Positions 1 to 7,911 of a stretch of 43,293 nt of DNA are shown one piece after another; the first letter of the stretch is position 1, and the number at the start of each line of letters is the position of its first letter. Under the pieces are notes generated by a model, which did not search any database, was not told the origin of the DNA, and was given only the letters and a program-made list of their open reading frames with translations. The position numbers were made by a program, and so were the translations under genes. The DNA is from Methanoculleus sp. SDB. GTDB taxonomy: Archaea; Halobacteriota; Methanomicrobia; Methanomicrobiales; Methanomicrobiaceae. Where the stretch lies: assembly GCA_001412355.1 (NCBI GenBank), contig LKUD01000010.1:1-43293 (forward strand), written 5' to 3'.

Positions 1-271
1 AGAGTGGATACAGGGACTCTTCAATTTTACATCACTTTGTGTACGCTACCTAATTCATTTGAAGCTTCAAATAATTTATGCACTATGAATGAATGATAAA
101 TTAATATGAGAAAACCTAATCAGGATCTGAAGAAAAAAGCTCTCAACAATAAGTCGGTTACTATGAATAAATGGATACGGTAACGGCTGAAAAAATGGGA
201 GAGTTAGTCAATCTAAAAGAAACTTTAGAAATACAAAAAACATAGTCCGATTAAAATTTTGATAGGATTCC
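1..271. other. AT-rich stretch without a recognisable gene
   Basis: No reading frame with coding character is seen here on either strand. Base composition is strongly AT-rich, unlike the GC-rich DNA from about position 1290 onward. Two similar short words, ACTATGAATGAATG (about 80) and ACTATGAATAAATG (about 160), are the only repetition noticed. It lies downstream of the minus-strand gene 272-1090 and is probably part of the same foreign segment, which continues beyond the left edge. Confidence 0.5.
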
Positions 272-1090
272 TTAAACCAAGTTAACCACAGGGATATTTT
301 GATATGGGTACCCAACTTTTTTAAGATATGATTCATATTTTTCTTTGGATAAGTAAAGCTTTGAAAAAATATCTAAAATAAGGTTAGTTTGCCAAATCCA
401 CCACATTGCTTTTTTTCTATCAAGATCTTCCTTAATTGTAGCTGCGATAGTAGACATTTCTAAAGGATCTATCCAAGAGGGAGAAATTCTTCCACTTTCA
501 ATATCTTTTCTAATTTTTCCCATATTTATTATAAATTTTTCTGGATTGAATTCCTCACCTTCATTTTGGGTTTTGATTTTCCAAATCGGGATTTTTAAAT
601 TTTTTCCAATTATTTCCTCAAGTTTATAGTGAGCATAGCTATTCCGTATTTCTCGATTGAATTTTTTTAAAATTAAAATATCCTGATATTCCATCAAATT
701 TTTCGATTCAACATGTTTAATGGCTTGACCAAATGTTGCTTGGGGAATAGATTTTCCAGAATTTATCAAAATTATCTCTTTCACTACTGCTTCGAAAAGT
801 TGGCCTAATAAGAGCAAACCGGCATTATAATATCCAAACGCTATGCAAAAAAAGGCTTCATTGTATATTAGATATATATTTAATTCGCCGATATCAATCA
901 TAGATGCTAAATCGGGCATACAAATCAGATTGATGATTAGTTTTTCATTTGAGCCTTGGTTTATTGTTTGAATTAGATTAATTAGTTCAGGATTCAACCC
1001 TAACAATAAATCAGGTTCTTTAGTAGGATTTGATAATGAAAAAAATTTTCCATTTTCAAAGTACCCTCCCTTATACAAGTCCAATTTCAT
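272..1090 (-). CDS. hypothetical protein with HEPN-like R-x4-H motif, AT-rich gene
   Basis: A 272-residue protein starting at ATG 1090. It is not recognised as a named family. The middle third is helical: residues 85-108 read as an amphipathic helix (GYYNAGLLLLGQLFEAVVKE), and after a linker comes REIRNSYAHYKLEE, in which R149 and H154 form the R-x4-6-H signature of HEPN domains. Many HEPN proteins are metal-independent RNases in toxin-antitoxin and anti-phage systems, so an RNA-cutting or defence role is a reasonable inference, but it rests on one motif plus the helix pattern. Codons are strongly A/T-ending, unlike every gene to the right, which suggests recent transfer. No antitoxin-like partner is visible within the window. 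The promoter region at 1106-1131 has a TATA-like box and a palindrome. Confidence 0.6.
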   Translation of the reverse strand: MKLDLYKGGYFENGKFFSLSNPTKEPDLLLGLNPELINLIQTINQGSNEKLIINLICMPDLASMIDIGELNIYLIYNEAFFCIAFGYYNAGLLLLGQLFEAVVKEIILINSGKSIPQATFGQAIKHVESKNLMEYQDILILKKFNREIRNSYAHYKLEEIIGKNLKIPIWKIKTQNEGEEFNPEKFIINMGKIRKDIESGRISPSWIDPLEMSTIAATIKEDLDRKKAMWWIWQTNLILDIFSKLYLSKEKYESYLKKVGYPYQNIPVVNLV

Positions 1091-1105
1091 AAGTTAGTGA
1101 TGTTT

Positions 1106-1131
1106 CAATTAATTGATATTATTTATTAAAA
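1106..1131 (-). promoter_or_regulatory. TATA-like box and palindrome upstream of the HEPN-like gene
   Basis: On the minus strand a TATA-like run (TTTAATAAATAATATC, 1131-1116) would set transcription near 1098. The perfect 10-base palindrome CAATTAATTG (1106-1115) sits between the box and the start, where a repressor would act. The region is so AT-rich that such words also arise by chance. Confidence 0.35.
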
Positions 1132-1278
1132 AAGAACGCCATTTTCAATTTCAATGTCTACTCGTATCTAATTATCATCGAGGTTCAAAAATTACAAGAT
1201 AACTATAACCCGCCAATCAAGTGCGAAGGATCGAATTCAAACCAAAAACATCCAAACAGGAATGATCAAAAACCAAAG

Positions 1279-1582
1279 CGGAGTGGGAGGAGTAAGCCCC
1301 CTTTTGTTCATTGCGGCATTCAGCTAAGCGCCATACCCGGGCGGACACCGACCTGTCCCTATGCCCTGTTCTGGCTTGCACCCGCAGGGGTTCACCGTTC
1401 CAACGAATCCCTTCCGTCGCCGCTCAGCGGTCGTCCGCATCATCGCTCGGGAAGGGCCGTGTCGTTTCTGTGCCAGAGCCGTGACTCTCGCCACCCGCAC
1501 TTGCGTGCGGCTGCGTGGCCGGTAGGTGGGGGGACTTTCCTCAGCGGCATTGCTGCCACCGTCGGCCGCACTCTCCCTCTCC
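1279..1582 (-). ncRNA. RNase P RNA (archaeal type)
   Basis: RNA component of ribonuclease P, which trims the 5' leader of tRNAs. Read on the minus strand, the universally conserved GAGGAAAGTCC (CR-I, 5' side of P4) is at 1542-1532. The 3' conserved part, GAATGCCGC followed by AACAAAAGGGGGCTTACT, is at about 1322-1291. The ends pair as P1: GGAGAGGGAG (1582-1573) with CTCCCACTCC (1290-1281), with one mismatch. Length of about 300 bases is normal for archaea. Oligo-T runs downstream (about 1274-1268 and 1249-1244) would end transcription. Overlapping open frames on both strands in this interval are by-products of its GC richness. The exact ends are estimates from P1. Confidence 0.92.
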
Positions 1583-1610
1583 TATTATATTTCACGGGCG
1601 CGATATTTAC
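1583..1610. promoter_or_regulatory. overlapping divergent promoters of rnpB and the AMMECR1 operon
   Basis: On the plus strand TATTATAT (1583-1590) lies about 28 bases before ATG 1616, the spacing of a leaderless archaeal promoter. On the minus strand TAAATATC (about 1609-1602) lies about 24 bases before the 5' end of RNase P RNA at 1582. Each TATA box lies between the other box and the other start, so the two pre-initiation complexes should not be able to assemble together. The boxes are read from the sequence; mutual exclusion is inference. Confidence 0.6.
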
Positions 1611-1615
1611 GTGTA

Positions 1616-2173
1616 ATGGAGCTGTTGTCCGAGGAGGAGGGAAGGGATGCGGTGCGGCTCGCACGCCGGACGCTCGAGGAGCGTATCGGCGGAGGGAATG
1701 CACCCCAGCCGCCGTCGGGAGCGGTGTTTGCGGACCGGCGCGGGGTGTTCGTGACGCTGACGATCGGAGGAGATCTCCGCGGGTGCATCGGCTACCCGTA
1801 CCCGGTGCTTCCGCTCGGTGAAGCGGTGCGCGAAGCGGCGATTGCAGCGGCGACCGGCGATCCGAGGTTTCCTCCCGTCACGGCAGCCGAACTCCCGGAA
1901 ATCACCATCGAGGTCACCGTGCTGACGGTGCCCGCCCCGCTGAACGGTGAGCCCGAAGACCGGGCCGCAGGAGTCATCCCGGGCCGGCACGGGCTTATCG
2001 TCTCCGGACGGGGGGCGGGCGGGCTTCTCCTTCCCCAGGTCGCAACCGAATACGGGTGGGACGCGGCGACCTTTCTCGACCATACCTGCCGGAAAGCGGG
2101 CCTTCCCCCGGGCTGCTGGCGCAGAAGCGACATCGACGTACTGACCTTTGAGGGGCAGATATTCCACGAATGA
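1616..2173 (+). CDS. AMMECR1 domain protein
   Basis: 185-residue single-domain AMMECR1-family protein (archaeal relatives of the human AMMECR1 product; biochemical function not established). The family hallmark LRGCIGY is at residues 54-60. Length and even residue spread match stand-alone archaeal members. ATG 1616 is preferred over in-frame codons further upstream because those lie inside rnpB on the other strand, and because a TATA box at 1583-1590 places the transcript start at or next to this codon. tgtA begins four bases after the stop, so AMMECR1, tgtA and arcS are probably cotranscribed. That linkage with tRNA modification is suggestive only. Confidence 0.9.
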   Translation: MELLSEEEGRDAVRLARRTLEERIGGGNAPQPPSGAVFADRRGVFVTLTIGGDLRGCIGYPYPVLPLGEAVREAAIAAATGDPRFPPVTAAELPEITIEVTVLTVPAPLNGEPEDRAAGVIPGRHGLIVSGRGAGGLLLPQVATEYGWDAATFLDHTCRKAGLPPGCWRRSDIDVLTFEGQIFHE

Positions 2174-2177
2174 TACC

Positions 2178-3638
2178 ATGGCTATCAATTTCGAAGTACT
2201 ACACAAGGACATCGCCGGACGGTGCGGAAAGCTGCGGGTCGGGCCGAAGACGGTGAAGACCCCGGTGCTGCTGCCGGTGATCAACCCGCATATCCCGCTC
2301 ATCACACCGAAGGAGATGCAGAGGATGGGCGTCGAGGCGCTGATCACAAATGCATATATTTTCTACAAGAGCACTCGGTTCCGCGACGCCGCCCTTGAAT
2401 CGGGCCTCCACGCCGTGCTGGACTTCGACGGCGTCATCATGACCGATTCAGGCGCCTTCCAGCAGTCGGTCTACGGCGACGTGGAGATTACGAACACCGA
2501 GACCGTGGCGTTCCAGCGGGCGATCGGCAGCGAGATCATCGTGCCGATGGACATCGCGACACCGCCGGGCGCCGAGTATCCGGTTGCCCGGGCCGAGCTT
2601 GATCTCACGATGGAGAGGATACGCGAAGCGCTGACCGTCGTTGACGATGGCCATCTCGCCGCCCCGGTGCAGGGCGGACGGTTCACCGACCTTCGGGAAG
2701 ATGCCGGCAGGCGGGTGCGGGATCTCGGCGTCACCTTCTGTCCCGTCGGAGCGGTCGTCCCGCTCATGGAGAGCTACCGGTACCGGGAGCTCGTCGACGT
2801 CGTGCTCGCGGCAAAACAGGGCCTCTCTCCCTCTTCCTGCGTCCACCTCTTCGGAGCGGGCCACCCCTCCATGCTCGCGCTTGCCGCGGCGATGGGGTGC
2901 GATGTCTTTGATTCCGCCGCCTATGCCCTCTACGCCCGGGAAGGCCGGTACATGACGACGCACGGCAGCCTGAAAATCGGCGAACTCGCAGAGCTCCCCT
3001 GCGCCTGCGAGGTCTGCCGCAGCCATACCGCACGCGAACTCGGGGACTCGCCGGATCGCGAACGCCTGCTCGCTCTCCACAATCTGCACGTAACCCTCGC
3101 GGAAATCGCCCGCATCCGCCAGTCGATCCAGGACGGAACCCTCTGGGAACTTGTGGACGAGCGATGCCGGAACCATCCCCGCCTGTTGTCCGGCTACCGC
3201 CGGCTGCTTGCCCGCGCACCCGGCCTCGAGGCACAGGACCGCGTTTCGAAACGCCGGTTTTTCTATCGCGGCAGCGAGAGCTGCGGGCGGACCGAGGTGA
3301 TCCGGTACCATCGGACGGCGGACCGGATTCCGGTTGGAAAACGGGTCATGATCGCCTGCACGGAACAGGACGCCCCGCCGGGAGAGGGGTTCGACACGGT
3401 GCTCCGGTTCAAACCGCCCTTCGGCCCCTATCCTCCCGAACTTGCCGAGACCTATCCTGTCGGGCAGAGCGAAATTCCCGAATGGGACGCGGATATGGTG
3501 AGGGCGGGATGCGCCGGCATACGAAGCCTTGTCGCGGCGAACCCCGGCTCGGCATTTACGGTCGTCACCGGAGAATCGTGGCTGCCGGTTTTCGAAGAGG
3601 AGCTCGGGACTACGGGGGTGCGGTTTGGCACGATATGA
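2178..3638 (+). CDS. tgtA: archaeal tRNA-guanine(15) transglycosylase
   Basis: 486 residues. Exchanges guanine at position 15 of tRNA for preQ0, the first tRNA-level step to archaeosine. The TGT barrel occupies roughly residues 1-340. The conserved Asp of MTDSG is D90, the nucleophile-type Asp of FDSAAY is D245, and the zinc site has C275, C277 and C280 (CACEVC) with a His further on in HNLH (301-304). The C-terminal part (about 380-486) resembles the C1 domain. The PUA domain that ends many archaeal TgtA proteins is missing, so this is the short form whose neighbour ArcS carries the PUA. ATG 2178 starts the conserved [11 protein letters not shown]; the longer frame from 2148 overlaps AMMECR1. 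It overlaps arcS by 14 bases. Confidence 0.95.
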   Translation: MAINFEVLHKDIAGRCGKLRVGPKTVKTPVLLPVINPHIPLITPKEMQRMGVEALITNAYIFYKSTRFRDAALESGLHAVLDFDGVIMTDSGAFQQSVYGDVEITNTETVAFQRAIGSEIIVPMDIATPPGAEYPVARAELDLTMERIREALTVVDDGHLAAPVQGGRFTDLREDAGRRVRDLGVTFCPVGAVVPLMESYRYRELVDVVLAAKQGLSPSSCVHLFGAGHPSMLALAAAMGCDVFDSAAYALYAREGRYMTTHGSLKIGELAELPCACEVCRSHTARELGDSPDRERLLALHNLHVTLAEIARIRQSIQDGTLWELVDERCRNHPRLLSGYRRLLARAPGLEAQDRVSKRRFFYRGSESCGRTEVIRYHRTADRIPVGKRVMIACTEQDAPPGEGFDTVLRFKPPFGPYPPELAETYPVGQSEIPEWDADMVRAGCAGIRSLVAANPGSAFTVVTGESWLPVFEEELGTTGVRFGTI

Positions 3639-5271
3639 TATCCGTCACCGGGACGGAATGGCACGGGCGGGGGTGTTTTACGGGGCGGGGGAGCCGCTCT
3701 CTCTCCCGGCGGCAATCGATGCGGAAGAGCGGTTTTCCGACCTGGCCCTGCTGAAGCACTCACATGTGCCTCTGTCGGCTCCCCCCGCGTTTGTCGAAGC
3801 GTACCTTCCCGGCTATGAGACGGTCGTGGCGGTGCATCCCCGCTCCTCCCGCACCGCCTCGTCGGGCGACGTGGTGATGATCGGGAACTGGCACACGGCA
3901 CTCGCCCAGCCCCGGCAGTACATCCGCTGGCTGCAGGACCTGAAAGGGCGGGTGCCGCCTGACACCGTCTGGTACGCGCCCGCATCGGCCCTCCCGTCGG
4001 GTGTTGCGTTTCTCATCTTTTCGGGACTGGATCTCTTCGATTTCACCGCGGTCGACCTGATGACCGCCCGGGATCTCTACTGCACGCCGGAGGGTGAGTT
4101 TCCGGCGGAGGAGTGGCTCGCGGGCGGCGGCTGCCCGTGTCCCGGGTGTGCGGCGGGCGATCTCGGCCTGCATAACCGGCTCGCTCTCGTCCGTGAGATT
4201 GCCGTTTCGACGCGGTTCCTCGCACGGGGGCAGCTCAGGGAATTCATCGAGAGGCGCTGCCGGGCGCACGCACCCTTCGTCGCAGCGCTCCGCCTCTTCG
4301 ACGTCGAATACGACTTCACGGAACCCTCGACTCCGATCGTGCGCACGGCGCCGTTTCTGGCGCACACCGCAGAGTCCCTCCGGCGGCCGGAAGTGCGGAG
4401 ATTTGCGGATCGCGTGACCGGGCGCTATGTCCCGTACCGGACAGATGTTGCGGTCATTCTGCCCTGCTCCGCGAGAAAGCCGTACTCCGGGTCCCGGAGT
4501 CACCACCTGTTGAAAGCGGCGATACGCGACCGGGCCCACGAGCTGATCATGACCTCGCCTCTGGGCCTCGTGCCCCGCGAGCTGGAGCGTCTCTACCCCG
4601 CGGCGCATTACGACATCCCGGTCACCGGATACTGGGATCGCGAAGAGCGGGAATTCATCGCGGCAACGCTGGCCGCATATCTCGGGCGCCACCGGTACCG
4701 GCGGGTGCTCGCACACGTGGAGGGAGGAAGCCTCGATATCGTTGCCGACGCAGCCGCCCGGTGCGGCACGGAGATCGAGTGTACCTGCCGCGGGCATCCG
4801 ACCGATGCCGCTTCTCTCGATGCGCTCGGTGCCGCTCTCGAGGGCGAGCGGAGAAAAGTTCCCGACATCATCCGCGGGTGCGTTTCATGGCAGTTCGGAG
4901 CGGACATCGATACCCGCGGCCTCATGCTGAAAGGCAAATGGATGAACCAGAAGGTTGTGCGGGGAAAAGAACAGCTCTTCAGCCTTGATCCGGCCACCGG
5001 ACTCCTCCGCCCTACGTTCGGGGGCTGGGACCTGATTCCGGAAGGATATCGCATTAAAATCGATAATTTCGTACCGAAAGGTGACGTTCTCGCCCCGGGC
5101 ATCGTGGATGCCGACCCCGCCATCCGCGAAGGCGACGAAGTGCTTATCACCGGCGATCTGGCCGTCGCCACCGGCCGCGCCGTCATGGGCGCCCGGGAGA
5201 TGCTGGAAAGCTCCTACGGTGTCGCTGCAAAAGTGAGAAAGGTGCACAAATTCGCCCCTGAGGGCCCGTAA
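3625..5271 (+). CDS. arcS: archaeosine synthase (TGT-like + DUF5591 core + PUA)
   Basis: 548 residues if started at TTG 3625, which gives the family-like N terminus [19 protein letters not shown] 3658 is an alternative. ArcS converts preQ0 at tRNA position 15 to archaeosine or its lysine-adduct precursor. The N-terminal TGT-like region (1-250) keeps a CxCxxC zinc motif (C170, C172, C175). The ArcS core follows at about 265-400 with [14 protein letters not shown] (280-293) and [13 protein letters not shown] (313-325). A PUA RNA-binding domain runs from about 470 to 545. The gene overlaps tgtA by 14 bases, so translation is probably coupled. No RaSEA-type radical SAM partner gene lies nearby in the window. 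Confidence 0.93.
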   Translation: MARYDIRHRDGMARAGVFYGAGEPLSLPAAIDAEERFSDLALLKHSHVPLSAPPAFVEAYLPGYETVVAVHPRSSRTASSGDVVMIGNWHTALAQPRQYIRWLQDLKGRVPPDTVWYAPASALPSGVAFLIFSGLDLFDFTAVDLMTARDLYCTPEGEFPAEEWLAGGGCPCPGCAAGDLGLHNRLALVREIAVSTRFLARGQLREFIERRCRAHAPFVAALRLFDVEYDFTEPSTPIVRTAPFLAHTAESLRRPEVRRFADRVTGRYVPYRTDVAVILPCSARKPYSGSRSHHLLKAAIRDRAHELIMTSPLGLVPRELERLYPAAHYDIPVTGYWDREEREFIAATLAAYLGRHRYRRVLAHVEGGSLDIVADAAARCGTEIECTCRGHPTDAASLDALGAALEGERRKVPDIIRGCVSWQFGADIDTRGLMLKGKWMNQKVVRGKEQLFSLDPATGLLRPTFGGWDLIPEGYRIKIDNFVPKGDVLAPGIVDADPAIREGDEVLITGDLAVATGRAVMGAREMLESSYGVAAKVRKVHKFAPEGP

Positions 5272-5330
5272 TCCTGTCAGGCGGTGTTTGCCGGGTAATC
5301 CCCGACTGAAACATCTTTATTCTTTCACCC

Positions 5331-5358
5331 CGAATAATTCGACAGAATTCATATGAAT
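5331..5358. promoter_or_regulatory. cluster of GAAT/ATTC palindromes before the flavoprotein pair
   Basis: Two perfect palindromes lie close together: CGAATAATTCG (5331-5341) and ATTCATATGAAT (5347-5358). Both are built from GAAT/ATTC half-sites, with GAATTC at 5345-5350 between them. They sit in the 150-base gap upstream of the NfnA-like gene, about 75-100 bases from its start, so an operator is possible. No regulator is identified. Confidence 0.35.
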
Positions 5359-5431
5359 CCCGTTCGGTGCGAGAGGGCGGCGGGAATGCGCCCGGCCACA
5401 GCGGCAGTGTGATTTTTTTGGAGTGAACCCG

Positions 5432-6277
5432 GTGTATAGTATCGAAAAGGCGGCGGAAATTGCCGATAATATTTTTGAATTCTGGATCCATGCGCCTCAT
5501 GTTGCCCGTCATGCACGTGCAGGCCAGTTCCTGGTACTGAGAATCGATGAGCACGGGGAACGCATCCCCCTGACGATCTCCGCAGCGCAGGGAGACTCTG
5601 TCCGTATCGTTTTTATGGCGGTGGGAAAAACGACGACCCAGCTCGCCGCGATGTCGCCGGGAGACTCAATTCGTGACGTTGCCGGCCCCCTTGGCCGCCC
5701 CTCGGAGACAGGGAAATGGGGGACCTGCGTCGTGATTGGCGGAGGTGTCGGAATCGCCTGCACCCCCATTATCGCCCGTGAGCTCAAAGAGGCCGGCAAT
5801 ACCGTCATCGGCATTATCGGAGCCAGAAATGCCGGGCTTCTCCTGCTGGAAGACGAGATGCGGGAGGCCTGCGACGAACTGGTCGTCTGCACCGACGACG
5901 GCAGCAGGGGCTTCCACGGATTTCCGGCAGATATTCTGAAGGAACGGCTCTCCACGCAGGCAATCGATGCCATCTGGATTGTCGGTCCGGCGATAATGAT
6001 GAAGATCACGTCGGGCGTTTCCCGCCCCTTCGGCGTCAAGACATTTGTTTCCTTAAACCCGATCATGGTGGACGGGACCGGAATGTGCGGCTCCTGCCGG
6101 GTGACCGTCGGCGGCGAGACGCGGTTTGCCTGCGTTGACGGACCGGAATTCGACGCACATGAGGTCGATTTCGACGAGCTGATGCAGCGGCAGCGAATCT
6201 ACGTTGATTCCGAGCGGCAGGCGCTCGAACACTATCACGAGCACCGGTGCCGGTGCGGCGGAGAGGGGCACGAATGA
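5432..6277 (+). CDS. NfnA/SudB-like FAD/NAD(P)-binding electron-transfer subunit
   Basis: 281 residues from GTG 5432. This start is preferred to GTG 5423 because GGAGTGA (5420-5426) is then spaced 8 bases from GGAG to the start codon. The fold is ferredoxin-NADP reductase-like: the FAD-binding motif ERIPLTIS is near residue 46, the nucleotide-binding VVIGGGVGIA near 100, and a C-terminal [2Fe-2S] region has MCGSC plus a third Cys in FACVDG. Only three cysteines are evident; NfnA of Thermotoga uses three Cys and one Asp, and an Asp is available in MVDGTG. The stop overlaps the next start (ATGA), so the two subunits are likely made together as an NADPH-dependent, possibly bifurcating, transhydrogenase or a glutamate-synthase-type complex. 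PyrK-like use is an alternative. Confidence 0.82.
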   Translation: MYSIEKAAEIADNIFEFWIHAPHVARHARAGQFLVLRIDEHGERIPLTISAAQGDSVRIVFMAVGKTTTQLAAMSPGDSIRDVAGPLGRPSETGKWGTCVVIGGGVGIACTPIIARELKEAGNTVIGIIGARNAGLLLLEDEMREACDELVVCTDDGSRGFHGFPADILKERLSTQAIDAIWIVGPAIMMKITSGVSRPFGVKTFVSLNPIMVDGTGMCGSCRVTVGGETRFACVDGPEFDAHEVDFDELMQRQRIYVDSERQALEHYHEHRCRCGGEGHE

Positions 6278-7617
6278 GCAAACGGCCGGCTGATGAGCGG
6301 CTCCGCGATTTCGGTGAAGTTGACCTGGGTCTTTCGGAAGAGGAAGCGGTCGCCGAGGCAGAGCGGTGCCTGCAGTGCAAAAAGCCTGCCTGCGTCGGAG
6401 GATGCCCCGTCTGCATCGACATACCGGGTTTTATTGCCGCCGTGGCGGAACGGGACTTCCGCCGGGCGGCGGCAGTTCTCAGGGACCAGAATATGCTCCC
6501 TGCGATATGCGGCCGTGTCTGCCCGCAGGAGTCGCAGTGCGAGGGCGTCTGCATCCTCGGCATCAAATCTGAACCGGTGCGCATCGGTGCGCTGGAGCGG
6601 TTCGTTGCCGACCGAGAAAGGGAAGAGGGGATTGTCCTGCCTGCCGTCGCTCCTCCGACGGGAAAACGCGTCGCCATTATCGGTTCCGGCCCTGCCGGAA
6701 TAACCGCCGCCGCGGAATGTGCACGGGCGGGTCATGCGGTGACGATCTTCGAATCCCTGCATGAGGCCGGGGGTGTCCTGACCTACGGGATACCCGCCTT
6801 CCGTCTTCCGAAAGATATCGTCGGCCGTGAGATCGAGGAGGTGCTTGCCCTCGGCGCCGATTTGCACCTGAACCACCTTGCCGGGAGGAGTGTGCCGGTC
6901 GAGGAGATCCTCGCCTATGATGCGGTCTTCCTCGCCACCGGTGCGGGACTTCCCTCCTTCATGGGGATCGAAGGGGAGCAGCTGGGCGGCGTGTATTCGG
7001 CAAACGAGTTTCTCACCCGGGTCAACCTGATGCATGCCGACCGGTTCCCCGAATTCGATACGCCGGTGGTGCGGGGAAGCCGTGTGGCGGTGATCGGCGG
7101 CGGCAACGTGGCGATGGATGCCGCACGGGTCGCCCGCCGTCTCGGGGCGAAGGTCTCGCTGATCTACCGGCGGAGAGAGGATGATTTCCCTGCCCGGCAG
7201 GCCGAGGTCGCCAATGCCCGCGAAGAGGGCGTCGAATTCATATGCTGTGCAAATCCCGTCCGGATCCTCGGCGGCCCTGCCGTGACCGGCATCGAATGCG
7301 TGCGGATGGAGATGCAGCACCCGGATACGAGCGGACGCCCGACACCGATTCCGGTCGAGGAGAGTGCGTTTACGCTCGATGTCGACGTCGTCATCGAAGC
7401 GATCGGGCAGGGCCCCAACCCGCTGCTGGTCAGCCTGATTCCCGGGCTTCTCAGGGGGAAGAGAGGCAATGTCGTCGTGAGCGAAGACGGAGCGACATCG
7501 GTGCCCCGCGTCTTTGCCGGAGGCGATGTCGCCACCGGTGCCGCCACCGTCATCTCGGCCATGGGTGCCGCCAAGCAGGCCGCCCGCTCGATCAATGCAC
7601 TGCTGGAAAAACAATAA
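6274..7617 (+). CDS. gltA: glutamate synthase small-subunit-like / NfnB flavoprotein
   Basis: 447 residues from ATG 6274, whose A-T-G overlaps the TGA of the preceding gene; the longer frame from 6247 only adds overlap. The N-terminal iron-sulfur module has C32, C35, C40 and C44 and a second group C79, C83, C89/C93. An FAD-binding IIGSGPAGI lies near 135-143 and an NADPH-binding VIGGGNVAMDAAR near 280. This is the GltD-type architecture shared by archaeal homotetrameric GltA, NfnB and SudA. Pairing with an NfnA-like gene favours an NAD(P)H-ferredoxin enzyme over simple glutamate synthase, since no large glutamate synthase subunit is present here. The name is the family default; the reaction is undecided. 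Confidence 0.85.
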   Translation: MSKRPADERLRDFGEVDLGLSEEEAVAEAERCLQCKKPACVGGCPVCIDIPGFIAAVAERDFRRAAAVLRDQNMLPAICGRVCPQESQCEGVCILGIKSEPVRIGALERFVADREREEGIVLPAVAPPTGKRVAIIGSGPAGITAAAECARAGHAVTIFESLHEAGGVLTYGIPAFRLPKDIVGREIEEVLALGADLHLNHLAGRSVPVEEILAYDAVFLATGAGLPSFMGIEGEQLGGVYSANEFLTRVNLMHADRFPEFDTPVVRGSRVAVIGGGNVAMDAARVARRLGAKVSLIYRRREDDFPARQAEVANAREEGVEFICCANPVRILGGPAVTGIECVRMEMQHPDTSGRPTPIPVEESAFTLDVDVVIEAIGQGPNPLLVSLIPGLLRGKRGNVVVSEDGATSVPRVFAGGDVATGAATVISAMGAAKQAARSINALLEKQ

Positions 7618-7629
7618 TTTTTTTAAAAA
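7618..7629. terminator. bidirectional oligo-T terminator
   Basis: Immediately after the plus-strand stop there is a run of seven T (7618-7624), followed by five A (7625-7629), which read as T5 on the minus strand at the end of the opposing small gene. Archaeal polymerase terminates on such oligo-T runs, and the site separates two convergent genes. Confidence 0.6.
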
Positions 7630-7631
7630 CG

Positions 7632-7871
7632 TCAGCCGAGCAGCGCTTCGATTTTCTCGATCAGTTCACGGTTTCCGAGCGCATGATCCAGCATCGGGAA
7701 TTCCGCAACGAGCGCCATCGGTTTGAGAACCGCCACCGGCTCCTCCTCACCGTCAGCCGGCGCAAAGTCCGGCTGCACCTTCCGCGTCGAGCCGTCCCGG
7801 TAGACGGCGAGATTTCCGTATCCCTGTGCGTCCCACAATTCCCTGATGATTTTTTTTATATCAAATGCCAT
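7632..7871 (-). CDS. small hypothetical protein, 79 residues
   Basis: Not recognised. The product from ATG 7871 begins MAFDIKKIIRELWDAQGYG and is a soluble, acidic protein with an amphipathic N-terminal helix and a C-terminal helix (GNRELIEKIEALLG). The start at 7871 is chosen over 7901 because the extra residues look non-coding. Third positions are GC-rich, like the neighbours, which supports a real gene. It lies 40 bases downstream of the USP-GNAT gene on the same strand and could be cotranscribed. Confidence 0.6.
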   Translation of the reverse strand: MAFDIKKIIRELWDAQGYGNLAVYRDGSTRKVQPDFAPADGEEEPVAVLKPMALVAEFPMLDHALGNRELIEKIEALLG

Positions 7872-7911
7872 GATTACCGTCAGCCATATTCGGGAGGCCA
7901 TGCGAAAAGGC

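Noticed and set aside
1196-1260. Possible decayed tRNA or attachment remnant in the AT-rich gap before rnpB
   Set aside because: GATCGAATTC at about 1230 resembles a T-loop only superficially; no pairing arms were found.
1440-1821. Open frames on both strands across 1440-1821
   Set aside because: The interval 1279-1582 is RNase P RNA, and from 1616 the AMMECR1 gene is certain; these frames have no motif.
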